Assembly: GCA_965203525.1 (NCBI GenBank)
Contig: OZ241898.1
Location: 1,612,001 to 1,676,000 of the forward strand
DNA: 64,000 nucleotides
Direction: 5' to 3'
Origin: WTFV01 sp965203525
Lineage (GTDB): Bacteria > Acidobacteriota > Vicinamibacteria > Vicinamibacterales > UBA8438
Shown here: positions 8,598 to 16,670 of the stretch, in pieces
Position numbering within the stretch: position 1 is the first letter of the stretch
Layout of the letters: each line of letters opens with the position of its first letter
Notes under the pieces: generated by a model
What the model saw: the letters and a program-made list of their open reading frames with translations, nothing else
Told to the model about the DNA's origin: nothing
Database searches by the model: none
Translations under genes and position numbers: made by a program

Positions 8598-8719
8598 GTG
8601 GTTCTTCCCATGCGAACGGAGGAACGTTCCCGGTGACGTCGAGCACGAGCTGACTGGCGCCGCGGCGCCGGCGTGGTTCTTCCCATGCGAACGGAGGAAC
8701 GTTCCCGGTGACGTCGAGC
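8598..8719. repeat. 47-bp direct duplication carrying ribosome-binding site and start codon
   Basis: Positions 8598-8644 and 8673-8719 are identical over 47 bases with a 75-bp step. Each copy contains a GGAGG stretch and a GTG start followed by the same three codons. Copy 2 starts the broken glycosyltransferase at 8708. Copy 1 starts at 8633 and gives only MTSSTS before a stop at 8651-8653. The 28-bp spacer holds a perfect 14-base palindrome, GGCGCCGCGGCGCC. Confidence 0.95.
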
Positions 8720-9928
8720 GGTGATCGGCCGTTGCGCGTGGTGCGCATCATTGCGCGGCTGAACGTCGGCGGTCCGGCGAAGCACGTCGCGGTTCTCGAC
8801 GCCGGATTGCGGGACCGGGGTTACGCCACGCTCCTGCTCCACGGGTAACCGACCCGGGACGAAGGATCGCTCGCCCACCTGGTCCATGAACGGGGCCTGC
8901 CGGCGGTGCCGATCGGGATGCTTGCACGGGCGGTGCGCCCGTGGCGGGACCTGCAGGCGCTTTGCGCGATCACGCGGTCGATCTTCGCGGCCGGACCGGA
9001 CGTCGTGCACACGCACACGACGAAGGCGGGTGTTCTTGGCCGTCTCGCCGCCTTGCTGTACAACGCCACCCGTTTCAGGAAGGCTCGCTGCCTCGTGGTG
9101 CACACCTACCACGGCACCGTCTTCCGTGGCTATTTCGGCCGCGTCGGAACCTCGGTGGTCCGTATCGTCGAACGACTCCTCGGCGCGGGCACGGATCGGA
9201 TCGTCGTGCTGTCGAAGCAACAACGCCGGGAGGTCGTGGACGACGTGGGGGTCGTACCCGCCGGGAAGGTCACGATCGTTCCGCTGGGCCTGGATCTGGA
9301 TCCGTTGCTCCGCATGGACGCGACCGCGCCAACCTTGCGCCGGGAGCTGGGGCTCGCTGACCATGCCGTCGTCCTCGGCTTCGTCGGCCGGCTGGTCGAC
9401 GTCAAGGATCCGATGCTGCTGCTGCGGGCGTTCGAACGGGTCAGAACGCGCCTGCCGAACGCCGTGCTGCTGATCGCCGGGGACGGGCCGCTCCGTCCGA
9501 AGCTCGGCGATCTGGCGGCGTCGCTGAAGATGTCGAGCGCCGTGCGCTTTCTGGGATGGCGGCATGACCTGCCGGTCCTCTACGCCACTTTCGACGTCGC
9601 GGTGCTGAGCTCGCGCAACGAGGGGACGCCGGTCTCGGTGATCGAAGCGATGGCTGCCGGGCGCGCGGTGGTGGCGACCGACGTCGGCGGGGTCGGAGAC
9701 CTGATCGAACATCAGGTGACCGGCGTGCTTGCGCCTGCCGCCCGGCCCGATGCGCTGGCGGCGGCGATTGTGCGGATTGCAACGGACGCGGAGGCGCGGC
9801 GTGCGCTGGGCGGGGCCGCGCGCCGGGCGGCGAAGCGGTTTTCCGCCCGACGGCTCGTCGACGACGTCGACCGGACGTATCGCACGGGCCTTGAAGCGAA
9901 GCGTCACGGGGCCGCACATCCGCCATGA
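8708..9928 (+). pseudogene. Glycosyltransferase family 4, interrupted by in-frame TAA
   Basis: The frame from GTG 8708 reads as a GT4-type glycosyltransferase: an N-terminal RIIARLNVGGPAKHV glycine-rich acceptor motif, PDVVHTHTTKAG, then a donor domain with GFVGRLVDVKDP and the catalytic-region SSRNEGTPVSVIEAMA. A single TAA at 8846-8848 (after LLLHG) splits it. The frame before and after is continuous and homologous-looking, so this is one nonsense change, not a frameshift. Restart at GTG 8906 would make a 340-residue protein lacking the N-terminal acceptor loop. It may be a pseudogene, a sequence error or a two-part product. It sits 177 bp after the sulfatase-fold gene, beyond the duplicated start region. 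Confidence 0.75.
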
Positions 9929-9965
9929 CGCCGCTGCCGTCGTCGTCGGCGGCCATCCCCGCTCG

Positions 9966-9995
9966 GCGCCACCCACGACCCGTGAAGCGTGGCGC
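9966..9995. terminator. Possible hairpin between convergent genes
   Basis: A perfect 7-bp inverted repeat (GCGCCAC at 9966-9972, GTGGCGC at 9989-9995) with a 16-base loop lies between the end of the broken glycosyltransferase and the end of the opposing one. It could serve as a bidirectional terminator, but there is no U-tract on either strand. Confidence 0.3.
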
Positions 9996-9998
9996 GCG

Positions 9999-11147
9999 TC
10001 ATCCGCCTGCGACGTCCTGCAGGAGCTCCGTGGTGCGCGCCACGAGCCGCTCCATGCCGAAGTGCTCCACGATCCGGCGGCGGCCGTTCGCCGCGAGACG
10101 GCGCCGCTCGTCGACGGATCGTTCCAGAAGGCTTTCGCACGCGCGCATCAATTGCTCCGGATTCCGCGGCGGAACGGTGCGGTCCGGGTCGGCGAGCAGC
10201 CGGGCGGCGTCACCGACGTCGGTCACGACGCAGGGCACCCCGGCGGCCATGGCCTCCCCTACGACGTTGGGGAAGCCTTCGCCGAATGCCGAGGACAGCA
10301 CGAGGGCGTCGAGGGCGGGGAAGACGCATTCCATGTCGTCCCGGACCGGTTCCCAGCGCAGTCGCGCGCCGAGGATTCCCGCGACCCGCGACCCGGCCCG
10401 GTAGCGGGCGACCTTCGACGGGTGGTTCCCGACGCAGACCACGCGGACCCGCGGGTGTCTCCGGGCGAGGCGCGCCATGCCGTCGAGGAACGTGTCGTGG
10501 TCCTTCTTGGGGTCGAGGCGCGCAACCAGCCCGACGAGAAAATCCGGGTCCTCGACGCTCCACGTCCTGCGCACCCGGTCCCGGGCGTCCGGCCGCGGGC
10601 GGAACCGGTCGGTGTCGATGCCGTTGGGAACGACCGCCGTGGCGGGGAAACGGAAGCCTTGCCGCTGAACGTGGTGCCGCAGTCCCGCGTGGGAATTGGC
10701 GATGACCAGGTCCACGTGGGCTGCCAGCCTGGCCGACGCCCACATGCTGGCCCGCAACGTCCAGTCGTACCGGTCGACGTCCATGTCGGAGGAGCGCAGT
10801 CCCCAGATCACCCGGGCCCGCACCGCCCGGCCGCCGAGCCAGGCCCACTCGTTCGCCACGCCGAGGTAGCCGTGGATCACGTCGGGACGCAGGCGGCGCA
10901 GGCAGGCGGTCAGCCGCGCCGGGAAACGGACGACGTCCCAGCGGCCGGTCTTGCCGAGGCAGACGAGCCGGACGCCGGGAGCCTGCTCGACCGCGTTCCA
11001 GAAGAGCCCGCCGGGGTAGAAGGTGAGCACGCTCACCTCGAAGCGGGTCTTGTCGAGCCGCGTGACCAGCTCGGCGAGCTGCCGCTGCGCGCCTCCGAGA
11101 TCGAGTTCGCGGATCAGGAAGCACAATCGAACGGGCCGGTTCTTCAT
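9999..11147 (-). CDS. Glycosyltransferase family 4
   Basis: A 382-residue GT-B glycosyltransferase. The N-terminal FLIRELDLGGAQRQLAEL segment is the usual acceptor-side motif of polysaccharide GT4 enzymes. The middle contains VVPNGIDTDRF, and the donor domain has GLVARLDPKKDHDTFL and SSAFGEGFPNVVGEAMA, whose first Glu is the family's nucleotide-sugar contact region. Sugar specificity cannot be told. The ATG at 11147 follows a GAAGG ribosome-binding stretch on the minus strand. It is divergent from the next glycosyltransferase with only 21 bp between the two starts, and closely resembles it (shared GEGFPNV and VGDAAR segments), so the two may be old duplicates. Confidence 0.8.
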   Translation of the reverse strand: MKNRPVRLCFLIRELDLGGAQRQLAELVTRLDKTRFEVSVLTFYPGGLFWNAVEQAPGVRLVCLGKTGRWDVVRFPARLTACLRRLRPDVIHGYLGVANEWAWLGGRAVRARVIWGLRSSDMDVDRYDWTLRASMWASARLAAHVDLVIANSHAGLRHHVQRQGFRFPATAVVPNGIDTDRFRPRPDARDRVRRTWSVEDPDFLVGLVARLDPKKDHDTFLDGMARLARRHPRVRVVCVGNHPSKVARYRAGSRVAGILGARLRWEPVRDDMECVFPALDALVLSSAFGEGFPNVVGEAMAAGVPCVVTDVGDAARLLADPDRTVPPRNPEQLMRACESLLERSVDERRRLAANGRRRIVEHFGMERLVARTTELLQDVAGG

Positions 11148-11168
11148 GGCGCCTTCTATGATAGTGGA

Positions 11169-12368
11169 GTGATCGCGGCCGACCTTCCCCCGGTGCGTGT
11201 CTGTCACCTCGTCACGACGCTCGACGTCGGCGGCGCGGAGCTGATGCTCGCGCGCCTGGTCGAGGGCATGGACAGGGACCGGTTTCCCGCCACGGTGATC
11301 AGTCTCGCCACCCCGGGACCGGTGGCGGCGCGGATCCGCGCGGCCGGCGTGGAGGTGGCGACCCTCGGCATGCGGCGCGGCCGGCCGTCGGCATCCGCGG
11401 TCGTGCGGTTGCTCGGCAGGCTGCGGACGTTGCGGCCCCACGTCCTGCAGACCTGGCTCCACCACGCCGATCTGCTCGGCCTGGCGGCCGGCCGGCTCGC
11501 CGGCGTACGCCACGTCCTGTGGAACGTCCGCAACTCCGACATGCGCATGGACCGCTACGGGTTCCTCTCGCGCCGCACGCTGGACGCCTGCCGCCTGGCG
11601 TCGCGGCGCCCGGACGGCATCGTGGTCAACTCCCGGGCCGGTTACGAGCATCACCGCCGGCTCGGATACCGGCCCCGCGCCTGGTACTACATTCCCAACG
11701 GGATCGACACGGCGGTCTTCCGGCCCGCCGCCGCCGCGCGCGCCCGGGTGCGGCGCGCGCTCGGCGTCCCGCCACGCGCGCCGCTCATCGGCTTCGCCGC
11801 GCGGGTCGATCCGATGAAGGACCACCAGACGTTCCTGCGGGCGGCGGCACTGCTTGCGCAACGGCGGCCGGACGCGCGGTTCCTGCTGGCGGGCGCGGGG
11901 ACCCGGCCGGGCGGACGGATCGACGATCTGGTGCGCCGCGCCGGTCTCGGTTCCCGTCTCCTGCGGCTCGGCCCGCGCACCGACGTGGCGCAGCTCACCG
12001 CGGCGCTCGACGTGGCCACCGCCGCGTCCCGCTTCGGCGAGGGCTTTCCCAACGTCGCCGCGGAAGCGCTGGCCTGCGGGGTTCCGTGCGTGGCGGCCGA
12101 CGTCGGCGACGCGGCGCGGGTCGTCGCCGGGGCCGGCGCGGTGGTGCCGCCCGAGGACCCGCAACGGCTGGCCGCGGCGTGGGACGAGCTGCTCGCCGCC
12201 GGTTCCGAGGCGCGGCGGCGGCTGGGACGGGCGGGACGGGCGCACGTCGCCGGCCAATTCTCGCTGGCGCGGGCCGTCAGGCGCTACGAGGCGCTGTACG
12301 CGGCGTTCGCCCCGGGCCGCGGCGCGCCGGCCCCGCCCGCCGCCGGCCCGGCGGGAGCGGGGACGTAG
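11169..12368 (+). CDS. Glycosyltransferase family 4
   Basis: A 399-residue GT4 glycosyltransferase with the acceptor motif LVTTLDVGGAELMLARLV, LQTWLHHADLLG, the IPNGIDTAVF hinge, GFAARVDPMKDHQTFL and FGEGFPNVAAEALACGVP in the donor domain. The GTG at 11169 is the start that retains the full N-terminal strand; it lies 21 bp from the divergent start of the related minus-strand enzyme. The C-terminal 20 residues are Ala/Pro/Gly rich and poorly conserved. asnB follows after three bases, so the two are probably translated from one message. The product likely adds a sugar to a lipid-linked surface glycan, by context only. Confidence 0.8.
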   Translation: MIAADLPPVRVCHLVTTLDVGGAELMLARLVEGMDRDRFPATVISLATPGPVAARIRAAGVEVATLGMRRGRPSASAVVRLLGRLRTLRPHVLQTWLHHADLLGLAAGRLAGVRHVLWNVRNSDMRMDRYGFLSRRTLDACRLASRRPDGIVVNSRAGYEHHRRLGYRPRAWYYIPNGIDTAVFRPAAAARARVRRALGVPPRAPLIGFAARVDPMKDHQTFLRAAALLAQRRPDARFLLAGAGTRPGGRIDDLVRRAGLGSRLLRLGPRTDVAQLTAALDVATAASRFGEGFPNVAAEALACGVPCVAADVGDAARVVAGAGAVVPPEDPQRLAAAWDELLAAGSEARRRLGRAGRAHVAGQFSLARAVRRYEALYAAFAPGRGAPAPPAAGPAGAGT

Positions 12369-12371
12369 CCG

Positions 12372-14327
12372 GTGTGCGGTCTGGCCGGATGGCTCGCGCC
12401 GCCCGGCAGCGACCGCGGCGCACTCGCCGCGGCCGTGGACCGCATGGCCGCGGCGCTCGCGCACCGCGGGCCGGACGACTCCGGGCGCTGGACCGATGCG
12501 GCGGCGGGCATCGGACTCGGCTTCCGCCGGCTGGCCGTTCTGGACCTGTCGCCGTCCGGCCGCCAGCCGATGGTGTCGGCCGACGGGCGCTACGCCTGCG
12601 TGTTCAACGGGGAGATCTACAACCACCGCGACCTGCGCGCCGAGCTGGAGCAACGCGGCGCCCGGTTCCGCGGCGCCTCGGACACCGAGGTCGTCGTGGA
12701 GGCCGCCGCCGCCTTCGGTGCGCCGCGGACCGTCGGCAGGCTGTGGGGCATGTTCGCGCTGGCGGTCTGGGACCGCGCGGAGCGCACCCTCCTGCTCGCC
12801 CGCGACCGGCTGGGCAAGAAGCCCCTCTACGTGGCCCGGATCGGGGACGCGGGCTGGCTGTTCGGGTCGGAGCTCAAGGCCCTGTGCGCGCTGGACCGGT
12901 TCCGGCGCGCGCTCGCCCCGCGGGCCGCCGCCGCGTATCTCCGGTTCGGGTACGTGCCGGCGCCGCTGGCCATCTATCGTGACACGTGGAAGATCGAGCC
13001 GGGCACGTTCAGCCTGTTGCGTTTCGGGCAGCCGGTTCGCACGGAGCGGTACTGGGACGCCTGCGCCGTCGCGCGGCGGGCCGCGCGGGCGCGGCGGGCC
13101 GCGCCGGCCGAGGCGCTCGTCGCCGAGCTCGACGGGCTGCTGCGCGACGCGGTCGCGCGCCGCATGATCGCCGACGTTCCGCTGGGCGCGTTTCTGTCGG
13201 GTGGGATCGATTCGTCGGCGGTCGCGGCCCTCATGCAGGCGCAGAGCGCCCGGCCCGTCCGGACCTTCAGCGTCGGATTTCACGACGCGGTCTACGACGA
13301 GTCCCGGGCCGCGGCGGCGGTGGCCCGCCACCTGGGGACGGAGCACACCGAACTCTGCGTCTCCCCGGCGGAGGCGCGGGCGGTGATTCCCGAGCTGCCG
13401 GCGATCTACGACGAACCGTTCGCCGATTCCTCGCAGATCCCCACGCTGCTGCTGGCGCGGCTCGCCCGGCGGTTCGTCACGGTGGGGCTGTCGGGCGACG
13501 GGGGGGACGAGATGTTCGCCGGCTACACGCGGCACCGGTGGGCGGAAACCCTGTGGACGGCGTTCTCTCCGGTGCCGGGCTTCCTGCGCCGGCCGCTGGG
13601 GGCGCTTCTCGCCAGGGTGCCGGTCGCGTGGTGGGACGCGGCCTACGCGCTGGCCGAGCCGGCGCTGCCCGCGCGGCTTCGGCAGCGGCGGTTCGGGGAC
13701 AAGGCCCGCAAGGCGGCCGCGCTGTTCCGCTCGGCCGGGTCGCAGGACGCCGTCTACTGGCGCCTGCTGTCGCAGTGGCCGGATCCCGAGCGGCTCTTTC
13801 CCGGCGGCGGGACCGGGCGCGTCCCCTGGGAGTCGGCCGGCCTCGACCGGCAGGTGCGCGATTTCCGCGAGCGGACGACGTTGTACGACCTGCTCGGCTA
13901 TCTTCCGGACGACATCCTGGTGAAGGGCGACCGCGCGAGCATGGCGGCGGGCCTCGAGCTGCGGTCGCCCCTGCTGGACCACCGCATCGCCGAGTGGGCG
14001 TGGCGCCTGCCGTTCGCGATGAAGGTCCGCGCGGGCGTGAGCAAGTGGATCCTGCGCCAGGTGCTGTTCCGCTACGTTCCGCCGGCGCTGGTCGAACGGC
14101 CCAAGGCCGGATTCGCCGTCCCGCTGGACCGCTGGCTCCGCGGGCCGTTGCGGGACTGGGCGGAGGACGCGTTGCGCGCCGGCCGGCTGGAGGACGCGGG
14201 TCTGCGGCCGGCGCCCGTCCTGGGGGCGTGGCGCAGGCACCTCGCGGGAGCGAACCGGCAGGACCGGTTGTGGGTCGTCCTGACGTTCCTGGCGTGGCGG
14301 GAGCGCTGGTCAGTCGGACAGGCGTAG
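12372..14327 (+). CDS. asnB: Asparagine synthase (glutamine-hydrolysing), glycan-cluster type
   Basis: A two-domain amidotransferase of 651 residues. The N-terminal class II glutaminase begins with Met-Cys-Gly, the Cys being the nucleophile after Met removal, and contains HRGPDDSG and FNGEIYNHRDL. The ATP-pyrophosphatase domain has SGGIDSSAVAALM, then SGDGGDEMFAGY and VKGDRASMA. Start is GTG at 12372. Enzymes of this family commonly sit in surface-polysaccharide clusters, where they may amidate sugar uronic acids rather than make free asparagine; the location here favours that role, but sequence alone does not decide it. Its 3' end overlaps the convergent family 2 glycosyltransferase by 18 bp. 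Confidence 0.85.
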   Translation: MCGLAGWLAPPGSDRGALAAAVDRMAAALAHRGPDDSGRWTDAAAGIGLGFRRLAVLDLSPSGRQPMVSADGRYACVFNGEIYNHRDLRAELEQRGARFRGASDTEVVVEAAAAFGAPRTVGRLWGMFALAVWDRAERTLLLARDRLGKKPLYVARIGDAGWLFGSELKALCALDRFRRALAPRAAAAYLRFGYVPAPLAIYRDTWKIEPGTFSLLRFGQPVRTERYWDACAVARRAARARRAAPAEALVAELDGLLRDAVARRMIADVPLGAFLSGGIDSSAVAALMQAQSARPVRTFSVGFHDAVYDESRAAAAVARHLGTEHTELCVSPAEARAVIPELPAIYDEPFADSSQIPTLLLARLARRFVTVGLSGDGGDEMFAGYTRHRWAETLWTAFSPVPGFLRRPLGALLARVPVAWWDAAYALAEPALPARLRQRRFGDKARKAAALFRSAGSQDAVYWRLLSQWPDPERLFPGGGTGRVPWESAGLDRQVRDFRERTTLYDLLGYLPDDILVKGDRASMAAGLELRSPLLDHRIAEWAWRLPFAMKVRAGVSKWILRQVLFRYVPPALVERPKAGFAVPLDRWLRGPLRDWAEDALRAGRLEDAGLRPAPVLGAWRRHLAGANRQDRLWVVLTFLAWRERWSVGQA

Positions 14328-14996
14328 TCTCAGCAGCGTCCATACCGCTGCGAAGAAGTCGCACCACGAGATCTTCTTGCCCTCGGCGAAGCTGCGCCCC
14401 GTGTAGCCGATCGGCGCTTCGTGGATCTCGACGCCCCGTTTGAGCAGCTTGGCCGTGATCTCCGGTTCGACGTCGAACCGGTTGCAGGCGAGCGCCAGAT
14501 CTTCGAGCACGCTGCGCCGGACCAGCTTGTAGCAGGTCTCCATGTCGGTCAGCCGCGAGCCGTAGAGCAGGTTGGTCAGGGCGGTCAGCAGCCGGTTCCC
14601 CACGACGTGTCGAATCGACATCCTGGGCCGCCCGGCCCCGAAGCGCGATCCGTAGACGGCGTCGGCCCGTTGCGCGGCCGCCACCGCCAGCAGCCGTTCG
14701 CAGTCGGCCGGATCGTATTCGAGGTCGGCGTCCTGCACGACGACGTAGTCGCCGGCCGCCCGTGCGATGCCGGTGTTCAACGCCGCTCCCTTGCCGCGGT
14801 TGGCCGGGTGCCGTACGAGGGTGGCCGCGCCGTCCATGCGCCGGACCCGGTCCGCCAGCAACTCGTGCGTGCCGTCGGTCGATCCGTCGTCGACCACGAT
14901 GATTTCCTTGTCCATCGCCAGCGCCGCCAGCCGGTCGAGCACCTCGAGGACGGTGGCGCGCTCGTTGAAGACGGGGACGATGATGGAGAGGCGCAT
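14310..14996 (-). CDS. Glycosyltransferase family 2 (dolichol-phosphate mannosyltransferase-like)
   Basis: A 228-residue soluble GT-A enzyme of the DPM1-like group, which loads a sugar from a nucleotide donor onto a polyprenyl phosphate carrier. It shows the N-terminal SIIVPVFNE strand, VVDDGSTDGT, the NRGKGAALNTGI segment and the metal-binding QDADLEYDP (DXD-like). No membrane helices follow, so it is the short form. It lies convergent to asnB with an 18-bp overlap of the coding ends, so antisense transcription between the two 3' ends is likely unless termination is sharp. It closes the glycan island before apbE. Confidence 0.85.
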   Translation of the reverse strand: MRLSIIVPVFNERATVLEVLDRLAALAMDKEIIVVDDGSTDGTHELLADRVRRMDGAATLVRHPANRGKGAALNTGIARAAGDYVVVQDADLEYDPADCERLLAVAAAQRADAVYGSRFGAGRPRMSIRHVVGNRLLTALTNLLYGSRLTDMETCYKLVRRSVLEDLALACNRFDVEPEITAKLLKRGVEIHEAPIGYTGRSFAEGKKISWCDFFAAVWTLLRLRLSD

Positions 14997-15067
14997 GCGG
15001 CGGGCCGGCGCGTCGGATCATATCGCCGATGCGCCGAGCCGGGATCTCGCGCGCGGCGGCGTTTACA

Positions 15068-15169
15068 CTCGGAGGCGTGCGCGGACGGGCGCCGCGGTCG
15101 CGGCAGCGGGTCGTGCGGCAGGGCGGTGGCCGTTTCCTGCTCGGAGGCGTGCGCGGACGGGCGCCGCGG
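15068..15169. repeat. 30-bp direct duplication at the apbE start region
   Basis: Positions 15068-15097 and 15140-15169 are identical over 30 bases, a 72-bp step with a 42-bp spacer. Each copy holds GGAGG and an in-frame GTG (15077 and 15149). Because 72 is a multiple of three, translation from copy 1 would only lengthen the N-terminus by 24 residues and repeat the GVRGRAPR peptide. Confidence 0.93.
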
Positions 15170-16321
15170 CCGCGGCGGCAGCGCGGGGTCGCCGTGGCCG
15201 CGTCGATGCTGCTGGCCGCGCTGGCGTGCGCGGAATCGGCGCCGCCGGACGCCGCGGACGCCGGGCGGAGGCGCACGATCACCGGCGCGACGATGGGCAC
15301 CACCTACGCCGTGATCGTCGTGTCGCGCGAGGACGCCGCGCGGGCGAGGCCGCTCGCCGGCCGGCCGGAGGGCGGCGCGCGGGAGACGGACGGCCTGCGG
15401 GCCGCCATCCAGGGACGGCTGGACGGGATCGAGGCGCGGATGTCCCACTACCGTTCCGATTCCGAGCTGTCGCGCTTCAATCGCGCGCGGACGACCGGGC
15501 CGCGGCCGATGTCCCGCGAGACGCTCGGGGTCGTCGCCGAGGCGCTGGCGGTGAGCCGGGCGAGCGGCGGGGCGTTCGACGTGACCGTCGGCCCGCTGGT
15601 CGACGCCTGGGGCTTCGGGGCCGGCGGTCGCGCGCCGGCCGCGCCCGGCGAGGCGCTGCTCGCCGGGCTCCGGGAACGGGTCGGCTTCGATCTGCTGGAA
15701 GTCGATCGCGCGGCGGGAACGCTTCGCAAACGGCGCCCCGACGTCGCAATCGACCTGTCCGCCGTCGCGAAGGGGTACGCCGTCGACGCGGTCGCGTCCC
15801 TGCTCGTCGAACGCGGCTTCCACGACTACTTGGTCGAGATCGGCGGCGAGCTGCGCGCCGGGGGCGGGAACGAGGACGGCGCGGCGTGGCGGGTCGCCGT
15901 CGAGCGGCCGTTGCCGGCTTCCCCCGGAACGCAGCGCGTGCTGCCTCTGGCGGAGGCCGCTGTCGCCACGTCCGGCGACTACCGCAACTTCCGCGATCTC
16001 GACGGGGTCCGCGTATCCCATACCATCGATCCGCGCACCGGCCGTCCCGTCACGCACCGGCTGCGCTCGGTGAGCGTCGTCGCAAGGCGGTGCCTGCTCG
16101 CCGACGCGCGCTCGACCGCGCTGAACGTGCTCGGGCCGGAGGAAGGCTACGCGCTGGCGGTCGAGCAGGGGTGGGCGGCGCTGTTCGTGGCGGACGACGG
16201 GACCGGCCGGCTCGTCGAGCGCGAGACGCCGGCGTTCACGGCCGCGGTGCGCCGCGCCCGGGAGCATGCCGCGGAGCGCTCCGGCGGGGACCGGGGCGCC
16301 GATCGCGCGGCGGGGCATTGA
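15149..16321 (+). CDS. apbE: FAD:protein FMN transferase, lipoprotein
   Basis: ApbE transfers FMN from FAD to a Thr of target proteins; the likely targets here are the Thr residues of NqrB and NqrC encoded upstream. An Arg-rich N-terminus, hydrophobic stretch and Cys in LAALAC suggest an exported lipoprotein. Family motifs are TGATMGTTYAV, MSHYRSDSELSRFN, the DLSAVAKGYAVD segment, EIGGELRAGG and HTIDPRTGRPV. About 390 residues from GTG 15149. Earlier in-frame starts exist at 15029 and 15077, the latter in a duplicated copy of the start region; none has a well-spaced Shine-Dalgarno. It is followed by the nqrM-like gene, supporting a role in NQR maturation. Confidence 0.88.
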   Translation: MRGRAPRPRRQRGVAVAASMLLAALACAESAPPDAADAGRRRTITGATMGTTYAVIVVSREDAARARPLAGRPEGGARETDGLRAAIQGRLDGIEARMSHYRSDSELSRFNRARTTGPRPMSRETLGVVAEALAVSRASGGAFDVTVGPLVDAWGFGAGGRAPAAPGEALLAGLRERVGFDLLEVDRAAGTLRKRRPDVAIDLSAVAKGYAVDAVASLLVERGFHDYLVEIGGELRAGGGNEDGAAWRVAVERPLPASPGTQRVLPLAEAAVATSGDYRNFRDLDGVRVSHTIDPRTGRPVTHRLRSVSVVARRCLLADARSTALNVLGPEEGYALAVEQGWAALFVADDGTGRLVERETPAFTAAVRRAREHAAERSGGDRGADRAAGH

Positions 16322-16419
16322 CAATCCGGCCGCACGCGCCGCACGATGAATGCGGAGGAGGGCTCGCGAGCCGGGGACGGCATCGCCGGGAAGCGCGATC
16401 CGTCGGCCGCGAGCAGGAG

Positions 16420-16599
16420 ATGGGGCTGTTTCTGCTGACCGCCGGGATGATCGCCGGCGTCATGCTGATCATGGCGGTCGGGCTGCTGTTCCGGTACCCG
16501 TGCCTGCGCGGTTCGTGCGGCGGCCCGGAGGCGGCCGGCGGCGACGACCGGCCGTTGCGTTGCGAGGCGTGCCCGCGCCGCGCCGCGCCGCCGCCCTGA
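16420..16599 (+). CDS. nqrM: NqrM-like Na+-NQR maturation protein
   Basis: A 59-residue protein with one N-terminal membrane helix (about residues 3-24), a basic turn and the CLRGSCGG segment, then a second Cys pair, CEAC, and a short basic/proline end. This layout matches NqrM (DUF539), which is needed to mature Na+-NQR, probably by helping deliver iron to the NqrD/E site. Its position directly after apbE fits the usual order in nqr loci. The ATG is preceded immediately by AGGAG with almost no spacing, so the start is not certain. Its 3' end lies within the first copy of a 32-bp duplication that also repeats the stop codon. Confidence 0.75.
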   Translation: MGLFLLTAGMIAGVMLIMAVGLLFRYPCLRGSCGGPEAAGGDDRPLRCEACPRRAAPPP

Positions 16600-16662
16600 A
16601 GCCCGGGGTGGGTGCGCGCGCCGGGGAGACCGCCGCGCCGCGCCGCCGCCCTGAAGCCCGGG
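16576..16662. repeat. 32-bp direct duplication at nqrM 3' end
   Basis: Positions 16576-16607 and 16631-16662 are identical over 32 bases with a 55-bp step. Copy 1 carries the end of nqrM including its TGA (16597-16599). Copy 2 repeats that TGA at 16652-16654 in the short gap before the convergent selA stop at 16671. The first 20 bases are a GCC/GCG-rich simple stretch, so part of the identity could be low complexity. Confidence 0.85.
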
Positions 16663-16670
16663 CGGGCGCC

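Noticed and set aside
8598..8719. The two 47-bp copies as a minimal CRISPR array
   Set aside because: Only two copies with one 28-bp spacer, no cas genes nearby, and the repeat contains a gene start; other loci with the same form have unrelated sequences.
8846..8848. Programmed readthrough or selenocysteine at the in-frame stop
   Set aside because: The codon is TAA, not TGA, so it cannot be selenocysteine, and no readthrough context is evident. A nonsense change or sequence error is simpler.
9729..11168. Plus-strand coding sequence opposite the minus-strand glycosyltransferase
   Set aside because: The translation has no family features, while the minus strand encodes a clear GT4 enzyme.
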